Source of the DNA: Aliagarivorans marinus DSM 23064
GTDB lineage: Bacteria; Pseudomonadota; Gammaproteobacteria; Enterobacterales; Celerinatantimonadaceae
NCBI RefSeq assembly: GCF_000429485.1
Contig: NZ_KE386909.1
Span: 372,499-436,498, forward strand
Direction of reading: 5' to 3'
Length of the DNA: 64,000 nucleotides
Below are positions 1 to 7,441 of this stretch, piece by piece. The position numbers and the translations under genes are program-made. Numbering within the stretch: position 1 is the stretch's first letter; each line of letters starts with the position of its first letter. The notes under the pieces are model-generated. The model worked only from the letters and a program-made list of their open reading frames with translations, did not search any database and was not told the DNA's origin.

Positions 1-1199
1 GCGAAGTGTTTAAACCCGGCGCTTTTGAGGGCGGCAGCAGCGCCACCTTCCTGGACATTCTGGCTAACGCTGGTGGTCCAACCCGCTTTGCCGAGACCCG
101 CCAGATCCGCATCATCCGCCAAGATGGCGGGGTAGAGCGCTTCGACTTGGCAGCCTTCACCGAAGGGCGCATCAGCACCCTGCCAAAAATGGCTGCCGGT
201 GATGCGCTGTTTGTACCTGAGAAAACTGACCTCAACGAGAAGTCATGGGTTAAGGTTGCCCCAGAGCGCGCAGTGATGGTGATTGGTGAGGTAGTACGTC
301 CGGGCCGCTTCGAGTGGGCCGATGAGATGAACCTGATGGACCTGCTGGCCCACGCCGGTGGACCAAAATCGAGCGGCGATACCGCCAAAATCAAGATTGT
401 TTATCAAGGTGCGGGTAACCAAACACGCTCGGTCAACTTTGATTTACAGGCCTATGTATCGGGTGAAACCTCTGGCCAGCCATTGCCGCGCATCGTAGCG
501 GGTACCACCATCATGGTGCCAGAGCTGCCCGATGACCCAAGCGACAACAAATCGCAGTGGGTACGCCAGCGCTCAGAGGACTCTATCTATGTGTTTGGTC
601 AGGTGGTTGCCCCAGGCCGTTATCGTTTCGACCCGAAAATGCACTTCCTCGATATCCTGGCAGCTGCCGATGGCCCATCGCGCGATGCCGATATCCGCAA
701 TGTGCGCATCAGCCACCGCAACGGCGAGCACTCGGAGGTGACCAAGCTTGACCTGGCGCTGTACTTCGAGACTGGCGACGAGAACCTGCTGCCTAAGGTA
801 GTACCGGGGGATTCAATCTACATCCCAGAGAAGAACCGCGATTGGCTGTCAGAGAAAAAAGAGCAAACCGTACGAGTGTTGGGCGCGGTGCGCAAGCCAG
901 GTCGTTATCGCTTTGCCGATGATATGACCTTGCTGGACTTACTAGCCGAGGCGGGCGGTCTGGATAACGAAGGCTACCCGGAGAAGATTACCGTGGTGAA
1001 CCTGTCGTGCTGTAAAGATCAGGCCCAGACCTTCAACCTAAAAGAGTTCGCTCAGACCGGTGATTTCTCAATGCTGCCGGTGATCCGCGCCGGCGACACC
1101 GTCTACGTACCGAACAAGGCCGACTCGAACTGGTCCAAGGCGCGCCAAGGTTTGGAAGATGTCTTCAAAGTAGTCGCATTAACTGCACTGCTACTGTAA
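1..1199 (+). CDS. SLBB-domain polysaccharide export protein (5' end outside window)
   Basis: Outer-membrane or periplasmic polysaccharide export component of the Wza/SypC type. The reading frame is open to the left edge, so the start lies upstream; a GTG at position 6 is internal, inside the typical G-E-V-x-x-P-G-x-F opening of an SLBB repeat. Four SLBB units are visible, each with a V-G-x-V-x-x-P-G-R-[FY] strand followed about 15 residues later by an L-[DM]-[IL]-L-A-x-A-x-G-P/G helix: at visible residues about 1-40, 87-130, 190-235 and 285-330. It ends in a short hydrophobic tail. The next gene starts 23 bases downstream, so it belongs to one EPS operon with the ATPase, PhnD, kinase and regulator genes. 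The SLBB assignment is firm; the exact exported polymer is unknown. Confidence 0.88.
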   Translation, partial: EVFKPGAFEGGSSATFLDILANAGGPTRFAETRQIRIIRQDGGVERFDLAAFTEGRISTLPKMAAGDALFVPEKTDLNEKSWVKVAPERAVMVIGEVVRPGRFEWADEMNLMDLLAHAGGPKSSGDTAKIKIVYQGAGNQTRSVNFDLQAYVSGETSGQPLPRIVAGTTIMVPELPDDPSDNKSQWVRQRSEDSIYVFGQVVAPGRYRFDPKMHFLDILAAADGPSRDADIRNVRISHRNGEHSEVTKLDLALYFETGDENLLPKVVPGDSIYIPEKNRDWLSEKKEQTVRVLGAVRKPGRYRFADDMTLLDLLAEAGGLDNEGYPEKITVVNLSCCKDQAQTFNLKEFAQTGDFSMLPVIRAGDTVYVPNKADSNWSKARQGLEDVFKVVALTALLL

Positions 1200-1222
1200 T
1201 TGAGCGATTGGAGGGTTATCCG

Positions 1223-1924
1223 ATGACACAATTAGCATTCTTGCCGGAAGATTATCAGGAGCTGGAAGCCGTCTACCAGCGCCTGCCACTGGCGCAAGCC
1301 AGCTGTATCGGGGTCAGCGCTACCCGCTCTGGTGAAGGCGTTTCTACCTTGGTGGACGCACTGGCGCGGCGGGCACAACTGGCCGGTCACCGGGTGTTGG
1401 TGGTCGATCTCAACCTGCACCGCCCACGGGTACAACACAGCTTGATCGGCTGCAGTGGCTGGCAGCAAGGTGAGCCAGAGATCAATCGCTCGGCGGCGGG
1501 GCTGGATTACTTGCCACCACCGGCGGATCGGACCTCGCTGATCAAACTCAAAGAACCCGGCTATCTGGAAAAGTGGATTGAGCAGTGGAAACAGTCCTAC
1601 CAGCTGGTGCTGCTGGACTGCTCATCACTGACCCGGGCCAACGCCGGCAACCTACCCGCGCTGCGCGCCTTGGTGGCCGCCGACCAAACCTTGTTGTGTT
1701 ACCTGGCTGGGCGTACTCCCGGCAATGAGTTGCGCGATTGCCTCGAAGATCTCAATCGCACCGATGCAGTGGTGCTGGGGTTGGTGGTCAACGATCGCTT
1801 TAATCCCAGCCTGCGCAGCGAATTAATGCGACAGGGCGCTAAGGTTTCCCGATTCTTCCCCAAGCCGTTTCGCAAAATGGGAATGGGTTTACTACAGTCT
1901 AAATGGTTATCTATAAGGATATAG
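1223..1924 (+). CDS. BY-kinase/CpsD-like polysaccharide ATPase with degenerate P-loop
   Basis: A 233-residue protein of the bacterial tyrosine kinase / MinD-like fold that accompanies Wza-type exporters. I chose ATG 1223 because TGGAGGG lies 7 bases upstream; a TTG at 1208 lacks this. A Walker A' strand (V-L-V-V-D-L-N, about residue 55) and a Walker B strand (L-V-L-L-D-C-S, about residue 130) are present. The Walker A loop reads S-G-E-G-V-S-T, so the invariant lysine of G-E-G-K-S-T is replaced by valine. No tyrosine cluster is seen at the C-terminus. It may therefore be a regulatory or structural subunit rather than an active kinase. It is the second gene of the EPS operon and ends two bases before the phnD-like gene. 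Confidence 0.75.
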   Translation: MTQLAFLPEDYQELEAVYQRLPLAQASCIGVSATRSGEGVSTLVDALARRAQLAGHRVLVVDLNLHRPRVQHSLIGCSGWQQGEPEINRSAAGLDYLPPPADRTSLIKLKEPGYLEKWIEQWKQSYQLVLLDCSSLTRANAGNLPALRALVAADQTLLCYLAGRTPGNELRDCLEDLNRTDAVVLGLVVNDRFNPSLRSELMRQGAKVSRFFPKPFRKMGMGLLQSKWLSIRI

Positions 1925-1926
1925 TG

Positions 1927-2733
1927 ATGAAATGTAAGGAGTTTTATAAGGTCGCTGGAGCGCTGTTAGTGCTTTTCTCACAGCCTGTGTGGGCCGAAAC
2001 CATCAGCTTTGGCATTGTGCCCCAGCAGTCGGCCTCGCGCCTTGCTACCCTGTGGACTCCGTTACTACAAGCGCTGAGTGAGCAAACCGGACTCAAGGTG
2101 GAGTTTAAAACCGCGCCCAACATTCCTGAGTTTGAGCGGCGCTTGGCACAAGGCGAGTACGATGTGGCGTATATGAATCCCTACCACTATCAGGTGGCCG
2201 CACACTCGCCGGGTTATAAGGCCATCGCTAAGGCTAGAGACTTGTTCCTGCATGGCATTATCGTGGTGCGTCGGGATAGCGGTATCGAGTCGCTTGCCGA
2301 GCTGGAGGGGCAAGTACTGGCCTTTCCTGCACCCAAGGCGTTTGCTGCCAGTGTGGTAACTCGCGCCGAACTGGATCGTTTGGCTGTCAATTTCAGTGCC
2401 AAGTACGTGGGCAGTCATGATTCGGTTTACCGCTCGGTTGAGTCTGGCCTCTATCCCGCGGGAGGCGGTGTGCCGCAAACCTTTGCCAATGTTGATGAAG
2501 CCTTGCGTAGTGAGTTGAAAGTACTCTGGGAATCAAAGGGCTATTCTCCTCATGCGGTGGCAGTAAGCCCCAATCTTGACCCACAACTTGCTACACTGAT
2601 ACAAGAATCATTAGTTAATATGACAAGTACCGAGCAGCGCCAGTTGCTCAACGCCATTCGCATCGGCGAGTTTGTTGCTGCCCAAGATAGCGACTGGGAC
2701 GACATTCGAGCTTTGGGATTGGCCAATTACTAG
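1927..2733 (+). CDS. PhnD-like periplasmic substrate-binding protein
   Basis: A 268-residue phosphate/phosphite/phosphonate-type ABC binding protein. The start ATG 1927 follows AAGGAT and gives an N-terminal signal peptide ending at V-W-A-E. The mature part begins with the family's F-G-I-V-P strand and has the Y-D-V-A-Y-M-N-P-Y-H-Y segment that lines the ligand cleft. No ABC permease or ATPase gene is nearby. Instead the gene is followed after 14 bases by a membrane histidine kinase, so it probably acts as the periplasmic sensor subunit of that kinase, as known for other binding-protein/kinase pairs. The ligand cannot be read from sequence. The role in sensing is inference; the fold is well supported. 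Confidence 0.82.
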   Translation: MKCKEFYKVAGALLVLFSQPVWAETISFGIVPQQSASRLATLWTPLLQALSEQTGLKVEFKTAPNIPEFERRLAQGEYDVAYMNPYHYQVAAHSPGYKAIAKARDLFLHGIIVVRRDSGIESLAELEGQVLAFPAPKAFAASVVTRAELDRLAVNFSAKYVGSHDSVYRSVESGLYPAGGGVPQTFANVDEALRSELKVLWESKGYSPHAVAVSPNLDPQLATLIQESLVNMTSTEQRQLLNAIRIGEFVAAQDSDWDDIRALGLANY

Positions 2734-2747
2734 CAGGAAGCTAAACC

Positions 2748-5700
2748 ATGATACGTAGTTTCAGGGCAAAGATTGTCTTGGGCATCGCTCTGATCCAAGT
2801 GGCGGTGTTGGCGCTGTTGTTGTTTAACAGCTTGGGCTGGCTACGTAAATCCAATGAGCAACAGCTGATTCAATACGGCGATTCGCTCGCGCAAATGGTG
2901 GCGGTGAGTAGCCAAGATGCGCTGTTAGCCACCGATTTAGCCACCCTTGATAGTATCTTACAGGCGCTGACCAAGCAGCCAGACGTTGCTTATGCCCGTA
3001 TCGAAGATGCTAACCACACGGTGCTGGCCTCCGCCGGTGATGCCAGCAATCTCGAACATCACCATGTCTCACTGCCTCCCTCGCGCTCCCATGATGGTTT
3101 TTATCACAGCATTGCCACCATTGAACTGGGCGGCGTGCACTATGGCCTTGTCGAGATTGCGGTGAGTATCGACCGCTTTGAGTCCTTAATTGGTGAAGCC
3201 CGCTCGTCGATTTTTAGTCTGGCAGCGATGGAGATTGGCTTGGTGGCCTGCTTCTCCTTACTGATCGGCACCTTGGTGACCCGTCGCCTCACTCGACTTA
3301 GTGAAGCGGCAGAGCGTATCGCTACGGTAGGTCCGGGGGTGCAGATCCAGCAAACTGGTGGTGATGAAGTCGCGCAAGCGTCGAAAGCGTTTAACCAAAT
3401 GTCGAGCGCCTTGGCCAAGGCCCATCGTGAGTTCGAAGACTCTATCGATGCTCAGCGCCAACTGGCCAGTGATGTGGAGCGCCACCGCCAGTTGCTCAAG
3501 GCCACCTTAAGTGCTGCGATGGACGCGGTGATTACCATCGACCGCCATGGCCATGTCTTAGAGTACAGCGACAGTGCAGAGCGGATCTTCGGCTTTAGTC
3601 GGGAAGAGGTGATGGGCAAGGAATTGGCCGAGTTTCTAGTACCCGAGGCATTTCGTGAGGCCCATCGTGGTGGTATGGCCAAATTTCGCCAAAGCGGCGA
3701 AGCGCCAGTTCTGGGGCAGCGTTTGGAGATTCCGGCGCTGCATAAAGATGGGCATGAGTTTTTGTCTGAGTTGACGATCAGCTCGGTGGAGGTCGGGGAC
3801 GAAACTCTGTTTACTGCCTACATGCGTGACATTACCGAGCAAAAACAGCAGGCCCAAGAACTGCTCTTAGCCGCCCATGCTTTTGATGCCAATGAAGCCA
3901 TTTTTATTACCGATGCCGATGCTCGGATCCTACGAGTTAATCAAGCCTTCACCCGGATTACTGGTTTTAGTGAGCAAGAAGCACTAGGCAAGCAGCCGAC
4001 CATTCTCTCATCGGGTTTACATGACAAGGCCTTCTTTGAGTCGATGTGGCGAAGCCTTACCGAGCAAGGACGTTGGAGTGGCGAGATTACCAATAAGCGC
4101 AAGAATGGTGAGTTGCTGCCAGAGCTATTGAGCATCTCGTCGGTGGCCAATGAGCAGGGGGAGGCGACCCACTTTGTCGCCCACTTTACCGATCTCAGTG
4201 AGCAAAAGGCAGTGGAGGCCTCGCTCACTCAAGCGCGTCGCGAGGCCGAATCGGCCAGTGAAGCGAAGAGTCGCTTCTTGGCAACCATGAGCCACGAGAT
4301 CCGAACGCCGCTCAATGCCATCATCAATATGAACCAGATCCTCCAAGAAACTACCCTCGATGAAGAGCAGCGCAACTTCGTGAACGCAGCCAACGAGGCT
4401 GGCCATACCTTGATGGCCTTGGTCAACAACGTGTTGGATTTCTCTCGCATCGAAGCTGAGCGGATTGAGTTCAACTATGAATGGTTCTCGGCTCGACAGA
4501 CCTTACAAAGTATCGCCGCGCTATTTGAAGGCAGTGCCTCCAAAAAGATGCTTACTATTACCATGGATGTAGCTGATGGGGTGAATGATGAGTATTACGG
4601 TGAGCCGCTACGTTTTCGCCAGGTGGTATTTAATCTACTCGGCAACGCCATCAAATTCACCGAAGAGGGTGGGGTGAGCCTTCATTTGGCCCCCCATGCT
4701 GAGCAGGGATTTATGTTGACGGTGGCCGACACCGGAATAGGCATCGACCCTGAAGCGCAGCGCCACTTGTTCGAGGAGTTCTTCCAGGTCGATAACGATA
4801 GCACTCGCGGGTACTCGGGAACGGGCTTGGGCTTGGCGATAACTAAGCAGCTGGTGCAGCGCATGGACGGCAGTATTCAAGTCAGCAGTGAGTTGGGTAA
4901 AGGCACAACCTTTACTCTGGTGCTGCCATTTAAAGGCAGGAAAGCGCGCAGAACCAGTGCTTACGCCAATGAAGAACAGCCCTTGTTACCCACCGACTTG
5001 CCCAAGGTATTGTTGATTGATGATAGCGAGATGAATCGTGCGGTAGTGACTCAAGTACTGCGTAACCACTGTCGCCAGCTCGACTGCGCCGAGAACGGCA
5101 AGCTGGGCTTTGAGCAAGCACAGCGCGAGAAGTATGATCTGATCCTGATGGATATGGCGATGCCGGTAATGGATGGGCTGGAAGCCACCCGTCGTATTCG
5201 TGAGCAGGCGGGTATCAACCAGCAGATACCGATTATCGCCATGACCGCCAATGCCTTTGTCGAGGACAAGCAGGCCTGCTTCGAGGCGGGCATGAATGAT
5301 TTTCTGAGTAAGCCCATCGATATCGCGCTGCTGCGCAGTACCCTGCAGCGCTGGTACTCAGGCAGTGAAGCGAGCGCGGAAGATTTTTCGCAAAAGCCCA
5401 CACTTACTGAGTCGTTGGCTCCAGCAACGCCTAACCCAGAAGAGAATGCCGTAGCGGCTAACAAGGCCGACAGCAGCGACCCTGCCTGCGCCAAATATCA
5501 AGACATTCCTTGGCTCGATGTGGCGGTGCTGCAGCGCTTGTGTGACGATGCGGGCAGCGAAGCGATGCCGATTATGCTGGGGTTGCTAAGTAAAGAGATC
5601 CCCGAGCGCAGTGAGCGTTTGCTGGCCATGGCGGAGCAGTGCAACTGGCCCGAGGTCGCGGCCGAAGCCCATGCCATAAAAGGCAATGTGGCCACCTTTG

Positions 5701-5855
5701 GTGCCAGTAAGATGCAGGCGCTAAGTTACACCCTTGAACTTGCGGCGCGGCAGGGGGATGGCGAAGCGGTGCTGTCTCAAGTACATTTATTGATGGAATA
5801 CGTAGAAACAACCTTAGCGGCAATAACAGAAAGTGCTGAACAGATGATGGTGTAA
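2748..5855 (+). CDS. Hybrid sensor histidine kinase (HAMP-PAS-PAS-HisKA-HATPase-REC-Hpt), SypF-like
   Basis: A 1035-residue inner-membrane hybrid kinase. Order seen: transmembrane helix about 7-30, a periplasmic loop of about 120 residues, second helix about 155-180, HAMP, PAS about 250-365, PAS about 375-490, HisKA with S-H-E-I-R-T-P (phospho-acceptor His516), HATPase with N-A-I-K-F, D-T-G-I-G-I and G-T-G-L-G-L boxes, a receiver domain with phospho-acceptor Asp802 and K in L-S-K-P, and a C-terminal Hpt domain with A-H-A-I-K-G-N (His975). All phosphorelay residues are present. The Hpt would pass phosphate to the response regulator encoded 84 bases downstream. The short periplasmic part and the preceding phnD-like gene suggest that the binding protein supplies the signal. 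The SypF comparison is by architecture and context. Confidence 0.93.
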   Translation: MIRSFRAKIVLGIALIQVAVLALLLFNSLGWLRKSNEQQLIQYGDSLAQMVAVSSQDALLATDLATLDSILQALTKQPDVAYARIEDANHTVLASAGDASNLEHHHVSLPPSRSHDGFYHSIATIELGGVHYGLVEIAVSIDRFESLIGEARSSIFSLAAMEIGLVACFSLLIGTLVTRRLTRLSEAAERIATVGPGVQIQQTGGDEVAQASKAFNQMSSALAKAHREFEDSIDAQRQLASDVERHRQLLKATLSAAMDAVITIDRHGHVLEYSDSAERIFGFSREEVMGKELAEFLVPEAFREAHRGGMAKFRQSGEAPVLGQRLEIPALHKDGHEFLSELTISSVEVGDETLFTAYMRDITEQKQQAQELLLAAHAFDANEAIFITDADARILRVNQAFTRITGFSEQEALGKQPTILSSGLHDKAFFESMWRSLTEQGRWSGEITNKRKNGELLPELLSISSVANEQGEATHFVAHFTDLSEQKAVEASLTQARREAESASEAKSRFLATMSHEIRTPLNAIINMNQILQETTLDEEQRNFVNAANEAGHTLMALVNNVLDFSRIEAERIEFNYEWFSARQTLQSIAALFEGSASKKMLTITMDVADGVNDEYYGEPLRFRQVVFNLLGNAIKFTEEGGVSLHLAPHAEQGFMLTVADTGIGIDPEAQRHLFEEFFQVDNDSTRGYSGTGLGLAITKQLVQRMDGSIQVSSELGKGTTFTLVLPFKGRKARRTSAYANEEQPLLPTDLPKVLLIDDSEMNRAVVTQVLRNHCRQLDCAENGKLGFEQAQREKYDLILMDMAMPVMDGLEATRRIREQAGINQQIPIIAMTANAFVEDKQACFEAGMNDFLSKPIDIALLRSTLQRWYSGSEASAEDFSQKPTLTESLAPATPNPEENAVAANKADSSDPACAKYQDIPWLDVAVLQRLCDDAGSEAMPIMLGLLSKEIPERSERLLAMAEQCNWPEVAAEAHAIKGNVATFGASKMQALSYTLELAARQGDGEAVLSQVHLLMEYVETTLAAITESAEQMMV

Positions 5856-5939
5856 CCTCGTTCATCCAGAACGTGTAACTCAAGCCTTTGTTTTAATTAA
5901 GCCCTAAGCCTAATACTAATGCTTAAGCAGGGAGCGAGC

Positions 5940-7373
5940 ATGAGCGTAAACCGCGTACTGTTGGTGGAAGACAGCGATACCTTGGCAATGACCTATCAGG
6001 CCTATCTGTCAAAAGAAGAGATTGAGCTGGTTCGAGCAAGCAATGGCCAAGAGGCCAAGGACCTGCTGGCTAGCTTTAACCCTAGTGTAATGCTGCTCGA
6101 CCTAAAACTGCCCGATATGGATGGCATGCAGGTGCTGGAGTGGATGGTTGAGCAGCGCATTCCCACCTCGGTGATTATCATCACCGCCTATGGCACCGTG
6201 GATATAGCCGTAGATTCAATGCGTTTGGGAGTGGTGGATTTTCTGGAAAAACCCTTTGATGCCCAGCGCTTACGGGTCACCGTCGCCAACGCGCTGCGCT
6301 TGCAGCAGCTCAACCGCATGGTGGCCGACTTCCAAGAGCATGCCGACCGCGAGCGCTTCCATGGCTTTATCGGCGCCAGCCTTGAGATGCAAAGCGTCTA
6401 TCGGATGATTGAAGCGGTTGCCCCGAGCCGTGCCACGGTATTTATCACCGGCGAAAGCGGCACTGGTAAAGAGGTTTGCGCCGAGGCCATTCACAAGCAA
6501 GGGCCGCGCGCCGGTAAGCCCTTTGTCGCACTTAACTGCGGCGCTATTCCCAAAGACTTGATGGAGAGTGAGATCTTCGGCCATGAAAAAGGGGCCTTCA
6601 CTGGGGCATCTTCCCAGCGCCAGGGCGCGGCCAGCCAAGCCCATGGGGGCACCTTGTTCCTCGACGAGATTGGCGAGATGGATATGGAACTGCAAACCAA
6701 GCTGCTGCGCTTTATCCAAACCGGTCGCTTCCAAAAAGTGGGTGGCAGCAAGGAAGAGCAGGTGGATGTGCGTTTTTTGTGTGCCACCAACCGCGACCCT
6801 TGGGAGGAGGTGCAGGCAGGGCGCTTCCGTGAAGACCTCTACTATCGCCTGTACGTGCTGCCCATCCACCTGCCGCCGCTGCGCGAGCGCCAGCAAGACG
6901 TATTGGCCATCGCCCAGAGCTTGCTCAAGCAGTTCGCCAAGGAAGAAGGCAAACGCTTTAGACAGTTCTCGGAGCTAAGTGCTCAGGTCATCTTGGAGTA
7001 CACCTGGCCGGGTAATGTGCGCGAGCTGCAAAACGTTATCCGCAATATCACCGTGTTACACGACGGCGAACGGGTGATGCTCGAGCAACTGCCACCGGTG
7101 CTGCAGCGACACATTCCAGCAGGCGCCACCGAGCCGACCAACCAACCACCGCTGAGCGAACTGGAGTCTGCCGCTGAGCCAGAGGCAACCCAGCCTGCAG
7201 AGCCGGTGGCGCAGGGCTACTGCCTACAAGCGCTCTGGAAAACTGAGAAAGAAGCGATCGAGTACGCCATCGATTACTGCCAAGGTAATATTCCCAAGGC
7301 GGCAGACCTGCTGGAGGTCAGCCCATCGACTATCTATCGCAAGAAACAGAGCTGGGAGGCGATGGAGTCTTAG
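5940..7373 (+). CDS. Sigma-54-dependent response regulator (SypG/LuxO/NtrC type)
   Basis: A 477-residue enhancer-binding activator. The ATG at 5940 is preferred over the one at 5919 because AGGGAG lies just before it. The receiver (residues about 4-118) has phospho-acceptor Asp54 and the K-P pair; the AAA+ domain (about 140-375) has G-E-S-G-T-G-K-E Walker A, the G-A-F-T-G-A loop that contacts sigma-54, and the D-E-I-G-E Walker B; the Fis-type helix-turn-helix lies at the C-terminus (A-A-D-L-L-E-V-S-P-S-T-I-Y). It should receive phosphate from the Hpt of the kinase upstream. Four sigma-54 promoter matches occur before EPS-related genes in this window (11048, 23726, 25207, 28730), which I infer to be its targets, as SypG controls syp promoters in Vibrio fischeri. 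Confidence 0.94.
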   Translation: MSVNRVLLVEDSDTLAMTYQAYLSKEEIELVRASNGQEAKDLLASFNPSVMLLDLKLPDMDGMQVLEWMVEQRIPTSVIIITAYGTVDIAVDSMRLGVVDFLEKPFDAQRLRVTVANALRLQQLNRMVADFQEHADRERFHGFIGASLEMQSVYRMIEAVAPSRATVFITGESGTGKEVCAEAIHKQGPRAGKPFVALNCGAIPKDLMESEIFGHEKGAFTGASSQRQGAASQAHGGTLFLDEIGEMDMELQTKLLRFIQTGRFQKVGGSKEEQVDVRFLCATNRDPWEEVQAGRFREDLYYRLYVLPIHLPPLRERQQDVLAIAQSLLKQFAKEEGKRFRQFSELSAQVILEYTWPGNVRELQNVIRNITVLHDGERVMLEQLPPVLQRHIPAGATEPTNQPPLSELESAAEPEATQPAEPVAQGYCLQALWKTEKEAIEYAIDYCQGNIPKAADLLEVSPSTIYRKKQSWEAMES

Positions 7374-7441
7374 TTCGGTAGGAGGGAGCTAGAGTAGCAA
7401 GAGTGGAGAGCGTTTAGCTTCCTCTGGTTAGCTCTCCAAGG

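Noticed and set aside
5051..5494. A 147-codon minus-strand open frame
   Set aside because: Antisense to the receiver domain of the hybrid kinase; no independent support.
6270..6896. A 208-codon minus-strand open frame
   Set aside because: Antisense to the AAA+ domain of the sigma-54 regulator, a common effect of its codon bias.
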